Positions 22,401 to 34,400 of a stretch of 64,000 nt of DNA are shown here, one piece after another. A model generated the notes under the pieces. The model ran no database searches and was not told where the DNA came from. It saw only the letters and a list, made by a program, of their open reading frames with translations. The translations under genes and the position numbers were made by a program. Position 1 is the first letter of the stretch. Each line of letters opens with the position of its first letter. The stretch is from positions 930,001-994,000 of the forward strand of contig JASJOG010000095.1 in assembly GCA_030142905.1 (NCBI GenBank), in the 5' to 3' direction. The DNA comes from Heliopora coerulea. Its lineage: Eukaryota > Cnidaria > Anthozoa > Scleralcyonacea > Helioporidae.

Positions 22401-25400
22401 TGATGGACTGACGGATGGACCTCAGTCTATCTGCCCTTGCCTTTTTTTATTCGGTATTTCCCATTGCGTGTTGGTCATTAATCCTGTTATTTTGTTTCTA
22501 TAGACATTGCTTCACAAACTAGAAAAATTCAATCTCAGCTTCAATGAGGTCAAAGAGATTGAACACCTACAAGTGAGTATATTAAACGAGTTTTGTGGAA
22601 GTTGATAAAAGATAGTTAAAGTGCATTAACCCAATATTTAATAAGCTGGATTATTTTAAAGAAAATTGCTGCTAAACATTATCCAGGGGTTCTGTAAAAC
22701 TTAATATTTCGTTTTCTATTTAGAATTTTGATGTGCAGTACTAACATTGATATTTCTATGGAACTAAAGCCGAAAATGAACCGTTAATGTTGACAGTATA
22801 AAGAAATTACCTCATTTTGAAGATATTTTGTACCAAGACACAACACCACATGTTCATACCTTGTATATGTTTTTATAGGATCTTCTCAACTTGCAAGAAT
22901 TGGACTTGTCTCACAATCAAATCGAGAGCTTGGATCGTTTAAATACAAAATTGGGAAACATCAAAGTGCTGAAGATTGCTTCAAACAAAGTACAGTGTGT
23001 TGGAGGTAAGACAACATTGTCTAAGGTGGATACTACCATGAAGATCTGAAGGGGAATGTTAAAACTTGTGATTGTTTAGTGATCGATAAATGACGAAAAC
23101 TCGCCTTGTCCTGTCTGAATGATGACTTTCAATTTTAAGGGTTTAATTTTCGTGACCGACGGTGTCTCACAGAACAAAAACATCTGGTGGGGTGGGAAAT
23201 AGGACGATGACATTAAGTGGGAACTCTGCTAGACAGCCTAGACTATTTTGAGTTTGATGCCTGGAGTTAAAGAAAGGTTTGAACTGGTTGTAGTTAATGA
23301 CGCGCAGTTTGTGGATGTTGCTGGACGCAGAATTTTGTGTTATAGACTTTATTTATTTATTTATTGAAGGTAAGACACTAAACAGAATAAACTGATGAAC
23401 TTGTGGCCCTCAAAACCTCTTAAATAAGTAACAAAATAAAATACATAATTAAAATACATATTAAAATTAAAATTGAAAATTAAAAATGACTCCTATTTAG
23501 TATACCACTGTTGTTGATATTGCCATTCGACTGAACCCTACCTACACACATGAAAACCTCAGCAGCTGTCGTCGCGCCACCATCTTGAGAAATTTCTTTG
23601 TATCTGGCTCGCACTCAGGTTAAATATTCCTCGCGACCTTACAGGTTGTTGATCATTTTGTAATTATTATTACATTGAGGGATATTTTAATTCCGTTCAG
23701 ACACACCGAAGATGTATTCTCTTGTGGAACTGGATCTCAGTGAGAACTTTATTGACGATGTAAGCCGATCACCGTAACTTCTGTTATACGAAACTAATAA
23801 GCAGGAAAGGGGAAACTCTTCCATAATTCTTACACTACTCCTGTTACTACCCCGGTTGGTCCATTGCCTGGGTGTTTTTAGTGGCACATCTTCCTTACAT
23901 TTCATCACATCGACATAAGATATTTTTTTTACACTGGATAACCCGGTCAGCTATAACTAAGCTGTTTCCCTAAACGTCCTGTAAGGGCCACCCCTCATGG
24001 GTCCGGTGTCACCTCAGCAGGAAACCGGAGTACACGGAGAAAACCTGCTGTGCTTGGTAACGTCAAACTGGACAACACTCTTCTCCCATGAGACCAGAGG
24101 AGGCACACACGTTCACCTCCACTGTGCTATTTTGGTTGAGTATTACCTTCTAGTCATCGTTCTAGATTGATTTAACTATATTCCAGCAGTTTCAAAGATT
24201 TTGTTTGGAAAGTTGAAAACAATGTTTTGATCTGACAGGTTGCTGATGTAATGAGCTTGGCTGACTTGCCGTGTCTTGAAGTGTTGAATTTGTCGGAAAA
24301 TCCTGTTACAAAGAAAGACATGTACAGAACACGACTTCTGACGACGTTTGAAGAAAGAGTTTCCCAAGTATGTAATCCATATCTAAGTTCATGTCAAAAA
24401 TCATGTACATTCATTCCCTCGCATGTGTCGTTAGTTCAGTCTTCACGATATTGATATCCATTTCTTGTTTGTCATGAGTTTAAGCCCCTGCTTATCTCGT
24501 GGGCAAATTAATTCTGTACATTGTACTTTTGTTTCAGATACGTCTTGATGATACTGTTACGTCCCCTGAAGAAGTTGTAAGTTTCAAAAGTTCCAACTTT
24601 GCGAGTTAAGACTTTGCATACAAGGGCGTTTTTTATTTACTCACTCACTCGCTCACTCATTCACCCACTCACTCACTCACTCATTCACACACTCACTCAC
24701 TCGGTCATTTACTTAGTCATTCACAAATCACTCAGTCATAGCCGCGTACTAGCGGAATCAATGTCAAATTTACTAATAAATGATTCTGGAGTTGACCTGG
24801 ATTCTTGCAATGAGGATATTGCGAAATACGTAGAAAACCTAAATTCTGAGATTGCAAAGACATCTAGTGATGCAGTTATTCAGAAATTAGCCGAAGACAC
24901 TTCCCAAAAATTGAACTATATACGCGATAGACTGCATTCGTACTGCTTGTCAGTGGCCAGAATGCCCAAAAGAAAATCTCAGTCGAAGAATTACGCGCAC
25001 AGGAGGACGAACAGCGGTTGAAAAGCTTGCAACGGACACTACTATCTTGGCGAAATTTGGGAGTTCAGGAGAGCTGTCCCAAGAATTGTCAGACATCTTT
25101 CAGAAGCCAAGAACTGCAGAAAATAACCTGGCTTATGTGTCAGATTAAGCATCGATTAGTGAAGGTAGTCAAGGCTCAAGAAGGGGATTGACTAAGAATG
25201 TTTCTTTGATTTTAGAAGAAATGGACTTAAAATTATGCGAGGCGAAGGAGAATTATCTAGAGTCCATGGCCGATATGAATAACAAAATTGACGACTTGAA
25301 AGCACGTCTCACCGAGAAAGATTTGAAGATTGAGCAGTTGGAAGAGGAGCTAGCTGTTGTCAAAGGGAGGCACAAAACGGATTATCAGCTGCTGTGGGGG

Positions 25401-28400
25401 GAATATGAAGATTGTAAACTAGAATTTGAATTACTAAAGGAGAATCAAACGAAAGTCGAGCAGAAATATGCTAATTTAAGAAAAGATGTTGACCGGCAAC
25501 GCAATATGAACAACAGTTCAAAAAATAACAAAGAATTAACTGTAGTTGATGATAATCCATGTCCCACAGCGCAACAAACAAGCATGAGATCGGGAGAGAG
25601 TACATCGTATGCAAATGCTGTTAAGTCAATGGACAATGCTCATGAACTATTGAATCTAATTTGCGATTCAAATTCAGATGCTGAGGTTGATAACACTTTC
25701 GAAGCCAAACCACAAAGCAAAGGAGAGCTTCGAAAGACAACATGGCGACCGATCAGCGGCAAGCCCCGTGCAATACCACTAGACAAATGAGTACGAAGCT
25801 ATCAGAGAAATCGGCAGTTCGGAAGGAACAGGAGAACGATAAACATGTTGCAACTAATGCTGAAAACCACAATGAAGGTCAAGCGGAATTGGACAACGGT
25901 TTTGTTGGGGTCGAGAGGAAACGCACAAGACGGATCTACCTAGGTGGTGTCAAAGAGGGAGTTGACGTGGAAAAAATAAAAGTACATTAAGAGGAGAGAT
26001 GTGAATCCTTCGGTAATTCGTCTCCTTCCGAGCAAGAGAAAAGGCACCGTTGCTGTAAAAATCAACGGGTTTGCAACAGATTTTGAAACAGTACTTAAAA
26101 ACGAATTCTGTCCTACAAATGTTTACGTCAGACCATGGTTATCTGTGAACAAGTGGTTTGAAAAACAAAAGATGAACTCACAAGATAAAAAATGAGTCCT
26201 TTGAACATGACGTACTGGAATTGTTCCGGCATTTACGGAAATTATGTATATGCAAGGGAATTACTTAAAAACACCGATATTCTGGCATTATCAGAACATT
26301 GGCTTTATGAGGATGAACTCAGTTTTTTGGATGGTTTGGATAGCAGATTTTATTCTTATGCAACGAGTTCCTCTATGAATGATAAATTGCACAGGTGGAA
26401 GCGTGGACAGGGCGGTGTAAGTTTACTGTGGAAGAAAGAATTGAAAATAAAAAGGCTGTTCGCAGGAGATAGGATGATTGCGATCAAAGTTAAAATTGAA
26501 CCATTGAGATGGATCATGGTTTGTCGTGTATACTTACCTTCAACAAACAGTACTTTTGCTGAATTTGAACATGCTCTAAATACCTTGGAACAACATTGTG
26601 TGAAAAACAGTGGTGACGACGATCTAATTATTCTTGGAGATTTTAATGTCCACGTTTCTGGAAGTAGAAATCCAAATAGTCAAGAAAACCCAAGAGGACG
26701 ACTTGTTAAGGGGTTATTTCAGAAACTGAATCTGACAGCAGTGAATTTGCTTTCTAACTGCAGTGGACCTTGCCATACTTACGAGTCTACACGTTCATGC
26801 ACAACGGTTGACTACATTTGGTTGGATAACGATTTATTAAAGTTGCTAATAGGTTCGGAAGTGTTGAATATGCATCAACAAAATGTGAGGCACCATCTTC
26901 CAGCGAAAGCCACTATACAAATTCCATGCAGTTTTGATACAGTAAATACTGTTGAACATCTAACACGATATAGAATCACATGGAAAAAATGTACTACGGA
27001 ACATATAGAAAGCTATAAACTTTGTTTGAATGACAAACTTCAAATTTGTCCGCAAGAGCTAGACTATGAGCCCACAAGCCTCGAACGACATGTCCAAAAG
27101 ATCATTAACAGCATAAAGGAAGCGAGTTCAACGCTACCACATATTAAATACAAGAGACATGTCAAGCCTTATTGGAATAACAAATTAACAATTCTGAAAA
27201 AAATAGTTTCTGAAAAGTGCAAACTATGGACACTTAAAGGTCGACCGAGAGGGCGTAAATATCAAACCTTTGCAGATTATAAAGATGCAAAGCGCAGGTT
27301 TAGGAAAGAGCAAAGACGCTGTGTCGCGGATTACCAGTCGAAAGACTATGAGGAACTCTCTAAGGCTTCTGATTATAATTATGACAGATTTTGGTCTTTA
27401 ATCAACTCAAGAAGGCGAAATAAAGAACGTCCAATGATCCTTGAAATGGAGGACAAAATTTTGGATAATCCGCGAGAGATTGCAGAAGAGTGAGCAAATT
27501 ATTTTGAAAAGCTTCGCAAGCATGAAAAAGATGATGACTCCGATGTCAAAGACGAAGTTGAGCGCTTAGCTGAAAGTAGAAACTATGATGGTATTCTTAC
27601 TTCGCCAATCTCAGCATTTGAGATGAAAAAAGTGGTTGAAAGCTTACCGAACGGCAAAACACCCGGGTTTGACGGAATCTGCTATGAACACATTAAATTT
27701 GATGGCGAGACTCTATTAAGTAAGCTCGAGCTATTATTCAACGCAATCATCGTATCAGAATATATTCCAGCAAGCTTTAAAATTGGGATCAAAATCCCGA
27801 TACCAAAAGGAAAGAAGAAACAAGCAAAAACTTTTGATGATTATCGAGGTATCAATCTTCTTCCAGTCTTAGATAAGATCTTGCAAAGGCTAGTTCTTAA
27901 CAGAATTCAAAATTTTCCGAGCACACCTATCCATGGTCTTCAGGGAGCCTATCAGAAAGAACAGGATGCAATAACGGCTTTTATGATTGATGAAGCTATC
28001 AAGAGTTGTTGTGATGACGGCGATCACGTTTACTCGTGCTTCGTAGATTTTAGCAAGGCCTTCGACAGGATGTGGATAGATGCTATGTTATATAAACTTT
28101 ATAATCATGCCCAAAGCAAAGGAAAATGCTGGCGTATTGTTCGAAACTGGTATTTAGATATGAGGGAGGTTGTCTACATTAATGGTTTTTATTAAAGAAC
28201 TTATGACATTCGTCGGGGCACTCGTCAAGGTGGAATTCCCTCCCCATGGCTTTTCCTGGTTTATATCAACGATTTAATTATTGAACTGGAAAAAAGCGGA
28301 TGGGGAGTATTACTGTATCATAGATTTTATGGCTAGCCGATGTTCACAGATGATCTAACCGTCTTATCTAGACTTAAAAGTGGTTTGGACCAACTTCTTA

Positions 28401-31400
28401 GTTGTTTAAACGACTATGCGACGAAATAGCGTATCGTTTTTAATATCGAGAAAACAGTTATTCTGGGTTTCGGAGACAGGAGTAGAAGCGGCACTTCTGC
28501 AAGAATGTGGAAACTTGGCAATGTTTCTCTTCAAGAGACGGATGTCTAGAAAAATTTGGGGAAAGTGTGGCATTCTGGTGTTAACTATAAATCGTCAGTA
28601 CAAAATTCTGTGAAGAAAGGCTTTGAGGCTATCTCCACGATGGCTAGATTGGGTTGCCACTCAAGTGTTCTAAATCCTAAAATTTCCGTACAACTGTGGA
28701 AAAGCATTGCTTTACCTCATGTGTTATACGGCGGCGAGTTGTAGTATTTGAACAAGCAACACATTAGAGAACTAGAAAAAGTTCAAAACGTATTCAGCAG
28801 AACTGTTCAATCCTTGCTACCTGGTACATCTGGCTCGGCAGCGAGAGGCCTTTTAGGGTTGAGTAGCATGGAAACTGAGATTAACAAGAAGAAATTATAC
28901 CTTTTGGGCAGAATTATTAATTCCGACTCACGCCTTGCGCATAGAAAACTTCTTGTCAGACAGCTGGTAAAATGGAAGTGGAGTAATAAAAAAATGACAG
29001 GTTTTATTCCAGATGTCATTAAAGTTTTACGGGAGTATGACCTTCTCGGCTTCATTGTGGATTACTTGAAAAACGATAGTTTTCCTTCCAAAAACATATG
29101 GAAAATAATCGTAAAAAGAGCAACTTATGAGAAGGATCAACAAGACTGGGTCAGAAGAATCAATCAGAAAACGGGATTGCAACTTTATTTTGCTTCCCAT
29201 CCCGTTATTGAAGTGAGTAGGTGGTACCAAGTTTGGAACTACTCTTCGATTCATTCAAGACAAATCATTGATGTCGTACGATTAATTTGTGGTTCCTTAA
29301 CAATTAAGAAGAATAGACTTGGAAACGATGGAACCCTAACAGGAATTTGTCCTGCGTGTGATTGCAGTTTCACAAATCCTGTTCATCACGCGTTGCTATT
29401 TTGCAAGGAAACTGAACGAGCGAGGGAGGACTGGTGGGCTTGGATTATAGATAACATGCCCATCTCCGTAAGTGTTGTTTTTAATAGTTTAGATGACGTC
29501 AATTTCGTTAAAGCACTTTTGGGAGATTGTTCATTATTCGAAGATAAGACGCGTTTACTAAATATGGGTTTTTTACTTGAAAACGCTTGTTTGCATGATT
29601 AGTATAAAATGTAACTAGTTATTAGGTATCATTATTATAATTATTAAAATACTAAATTACTGTATAAATATTATGTAGAACGTAAAGTATGTAGTTATGT
29701 ATATAATGTGTAATGAAATTTAATTTAGTCGAGTGTACTCTTCATTTTGGAGGTAATAAAGAATTTCACACGCTCACTCATTACCTCCCCCCCTCCCTCA
29801 CTCGCTCACACCGTTTAACCATATTTATCACAAACAGAAAGAGGTGATGCGTATTCTAGCTGATATGAACAGTTTCGAGTTAGTCAGTCTTCCTACAAAT
29901 ACATCTTCGTTGCCAGCCAAGAACAAATCTGGACCGCGGAAGGTAAGATATAGAGATCTGTGCTGGATATTATGCGATATTTTTTGGTGTGTTATGATCG
30001 GAGGGATGTCTTGTTGCAACTTATGGCATGGCACTCGTAGGACTTTGATTTTTCGCAGTATGGAATTCGTAGGAATTCAGAATTTTCAGATCAACTGAAT
30101 GAATTTCAAATGAAAGAACTTCTCATTGAATCATCGAATCAAACAATGCGCATTATGAAAATATTTTATTTGCAGATAGTCATCATTGTTGTAAAAAAGG
30201 TTTTATATGTGTAAATATAATTGTCATAGTAATTTGACCGATACGTCCCTTTTAGTGTATTTTTCTGAGCCAACCTCGAACTTTTTAACAAGTTTTTTTT
30301 TTTAAATTTTGTATTTCATTATATTATATCATATCATATATTTTTCTTTTATGTACTTCTTGTTTACAGACAAATAACCGGCGAATTAAAGTTAAAAATC
30401 AGGAACTACTGGAAGGACTAGATGCTGGAGGTATAATCTACCTCGTGATTTCTACGTGTTTTCTGTCACATTTCTAAACATTTAGCCTCCATACTCCTGT
30501 CAATTTTTTGATTTTTTAAATAGCTACGCCAACGCCGGTCATCGTACGAAAGTTCTCAGAGGGAGAACAGGAATTTAAGAACAGAGTAGAACAAATCCGT
30601 CATTTAGGTGGAGATGCCTGGTTGGGTTTAATGAACGAGTTACAAAATGAGTACAAGGTAATTTAGCTGTACTTTTTTTTTACATTTTAATATGCCATAC
30701 ATACGCTGTCATCCTATATCCCTGCTTGCATTGTCCTGTGATTTAGCCCGCTGCGTTCAACTGTAACTCCTATAATCATCTTTTCCCCAACATTTTCATT
30801 CCTAGTTCCGAATGCTGTAATCTTTTACGTTCAATCGTGTCCTCTTATATGTTCTCCGAAGGCCACTCATGTGTACTCACGATCCGCATGTTCATTATCT
30901 TCATCTTTCTCTGTGATCTTCACGCTCACACATCATCCTCATGTTCACTTTTAACCTTAATGGTCACCAGTGATTGTTATGGTCACCCGTGACCCCTCAT
31001 GTCATCACACCAACCTCTTTAACATTCCTTTTACGTAGACCGTTTGTCTTTGTCTAATTGTTTCTCATAGCAACCAGTGGATCCTCGGAGTGTTTCGTTA
31101 CCAGAACGTTCACATTCGGCTGACCAAAAGTATGCCGTTTCGGCTTTACATTCATCGGTGTCGAAGATCAAGGCTAATGGAAACCATCCCTCAGGAAGCT
31201 CGTCAGCAAAAAGCAGCAAGGTATGTGGGGATGAAAGTTTAACTATTGGCTGGTTTCATGTCGGGCGGAAAGTTGACACTAACAGTTAACTCCGGATGAA
31301 AATAAAAAGAAAACCATGCGGTGTTAACTAAGATATGGCATTAGTCTAGTACCTGCATTTTAGGCAAGATTTCTTCGACAGCTGAAGGGAAGTGGCTCAG

Positions 31401-34400
31401 TTAATACCACATTTTTTTTTTTGTTTCCATCTGGAATTGTCAAATATTGACAGTTTTTCGGAGGATATTAAATCATGAAGTGCATCAAATGTTTCACTCC
31501 AGGTATGTGATCGGTTTGAATTTTTTACGTAGTCTTTTTATTCTTAGAATTGTGCTGTGTGTATTTTCAGGCTCGTCAACCTGTGATGGGTCGTTCAAGT
31601 CTTCAATTTGGATTTTCGGCTGAGCTGGAAGACCTTGTCAGCGAGAAAATGAAAGAAAGCAAAGACCTGTAAGACATTTGAAAAAAATAGTCGAGAAATG
31701 GGACAGAAGTTAATGTTTTAATAATGACCTGCCTATCTCAAAACTTGATTTGTGAGGCGATCAGATGATGGGTAGAGCATTAGTTCTTTGATATGTTATT
31801 AATTCTTGGTATGGCTATGTAATTAGATGGGTGGTTAGAGCGATAGTTCTTAAATGCGTTATTGATTCTTGGTATGACTATGTAATTAGATGATTGTTAG
31901 AGCATCAGTTCTTTAATTTTTTATTAGTTCTTTGTATCAATTAATCTTTTTTCACTTAATCTTTTAGTGTAAATGGGACCTTTATCGTGAGTGTCGAGAT
32001 TACCGAAAAGAAAATTGGCGAAGAAACAGCTGTTGTGGAAGAAGAACGAATGATTTGCATGGATCTGGCGAAAGGAGTATTAATGGAGATAGCGATAGGC
32101 AATGGAAAAACGTGCGCCAAACACAAACTGGGTAAGAGAAGTTTATTTTGGTGACAAACCTTGATAAAATAAGGAGAGGCCAGAGTTTCATCCACAGTCA
32201 GATATTCTTGGGGGAGAGGTGTTTCCAGGATTAGCTAACTGAGATATAGTTATGCTGAAAAGGTTTTGTTTAAAAGAAAAAAGAAAAGATCTGACGTGCA
32301 GTTGAAACACACTGAATTGATCTAAAAGCGGTAGACATACGTACATTAGTGTACCAATTTTTAGGGTTGTCTACTGCAATATGGCAGTTAGCTTGAGAAT
32401 AATCACTTTCCATTGGTCCTTATGTCGTCAGTTTTTCAGTTGAACGACGTGGATGTTACGCACAAACATTGTGTTCTTGGTAGCCCGGTGTTACTCCGCA
32501 CGATTATAGTTTATAATCAACGTCAAGCTTATTTACTTAGAAAGACGTTTTGTAACCCCACACGCGGTGATCAAAGCCCAACCTTCTGATGACCGGTAAA
32601 ATGTTCGAGCCAGATGGCGAGCTATGTTGTTGCTTGCATACACACGGTGGTGCCTATGTGGCAGTCATAATATAATAATAGCATTCTTTTCAACTTTTCA
32701 TTTTTCTTCATGCAATTTCGAGTTAATCTTGTGGAATTGACGTACTAAGTAGTTCTTTACAACTTTTATTTTGTTACTTCACAGATGGCGTATCTAGCGT
32801 CGATATCTTCGAAAGTCCTGATGCATTTTACGTCGATCTCCTCCATACAGAAAGCAAACAGCTAAGACGTCATCGCGACTTTCTCTCACATAAGTGTAAT
32901 CTCACTGCAAGAGAAGACTACAAACACGTTGCAAAGTATAAAATGAGATCGATGAAGGACGCAGCTGAGTTATTTGTACTATTGTACAAGTACATAAGCG
33001 AGTCTTTAAATGTAAGGTCAGTAATCTGAATTGGATGATGAATATTTGGAAGCTGATCATAATTCCTGCCTGTGAATAGACATTTAACTCACAGCAGATC
33101 ATGAATTCCTCGTAGTTCGTCGTATATCACCGACAATCGTTCATAAACCTCCCAACAGTCAATCTTGAGTTACCAACAAAAGACTTTGAATTCCTTGAAA
33201 GTTAGTCGCCACGCGAACGTGAATTCAAAACAGTACTTTGTTAATTCCCTGTCACAGACTGTAAATTTCAAAGTACAAATTTCCAAGATTAGGTATCGAT
33301 CTTCGGTTATTAACTAGTTCTTTTTTCTCAATCTTTATTGTGTACAGGCTCCCGGAGCAAGTGAAACCAACTATCAAAATCTCCGTTGAAAATGGCGCCT
33401 CGACAACAGTAGGACAAACTGGCAAATGTACTGCGAAGCTTTCCAATCCTGCTGGGATATCCGCTGACCTCTTTCAGCAGTTTCTCACTAACAGCGTCCT
33501 TAGAAGAAGGCCGATGGAAGCAGAGCTCACGGAGTCTGAGCGCGATGCTGTGCAAACTGAAAAGGAAGAAGTCCATGCAGTACTTTGGACCTACTGTCTT
33601 CCTTACGCCTTACCTGACCACGAACTGCCGGTCTGTCTTGTTCTAACAAACCTCAACGTTCATTTATTCCACCTGAAGGATCATGGGATACATCACCCGC
33701 TGACGTCACCAACTAGTCTTGATGAAGTCAAATCGAGGCTTCCTTTTTTGTGTAGTCTTCCTCTTTTGCAATTACACGTAGTAGTCTGTGGTCTGTTTGA
33801 CCAAGCATTTCGTCTCGAGTTCTCGGAACTAGGACCTTACGGGACGTTCACGTTTCTTACGCGCGATTCGAATGAAACAGAGTCGTTTTACAGAGTCCTG
33901 GGAGAGATCACGAAAACACATATTGCACTGCCCGCTTCCACGTCTGGTGCTGGACCGACAGAGGAGAGTTCTCTTACTGTTGTCCACCCGAATGAAGAGA
34001 GAGTCGCAAGGTTGAAGGAAGACATCGTCAAGTGTTGCAGTAATGCTTTTAGAGAAGACGAATGCATATTAATGTATTCTATTGTACACGAAGTACCGGA
34101 TATGACGTCAATTCCTGATAAACACGTGACATTGACCAGCAACACGCGAACGTTGATTGTGACAAATCTGCGTCTTTTCCTATGCGAGGAGGACCACGTT
34201 CATTGGCCTTTGCCGAGTTACGTCAGGGACACGCCCTCAACGCCGCAATGGCTGGTTACTAAGCACGATGACATTAAACATATCATCGGCATCGAGGTAT
34301 TTGACGTCACTGATGACGTGCTTGGCGGTGTCAGCGGTATGTCTTTATTGTTAGAAATCAACACGCAAGACCAAGAAGACGGTTCTTGCCGGGAGACCAA

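Larger units (their letters stand above)
21965..22425. repeat. Degenerate GTCN tetranucleotide satellite in nischarin intron 9
   Basis: Two blocks, about 21965-22170 and 22310-22425, are built of variants of GTCC, GTCA and GTCT. They are separated by a non-repeat foldback (22215-22309). Open frames on either strand are artefacts of the repeat. Confidence 0.88.
24740..29766 (+). mobile_element. Nearly full-length non-LTR retrotransposon, inactivated
   Basis: A two-ORF LINE fills nischarin intron 14 in the same orientation as the gene. ORF1 remnants (24761-26195) are followed by an endonuclease and reverse-transcriptase ORF2 (26192-29602), then about 165 bases of AT-rich 3' UTR ending near an AATAAAGAATTT. 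Flanking CACT repeats mark the insertion. Six in-frame stops in ORF2 and several frameshifts in ORF1 make it non-functional. I do not assign a clade. Confidence 0.9.

Noticed and set aside
21965..22425. Spaced GTCC repeats considered as a CRISPR-like array
   Set aside because: No constant repeat or spacer length, and the context is an animal intron.
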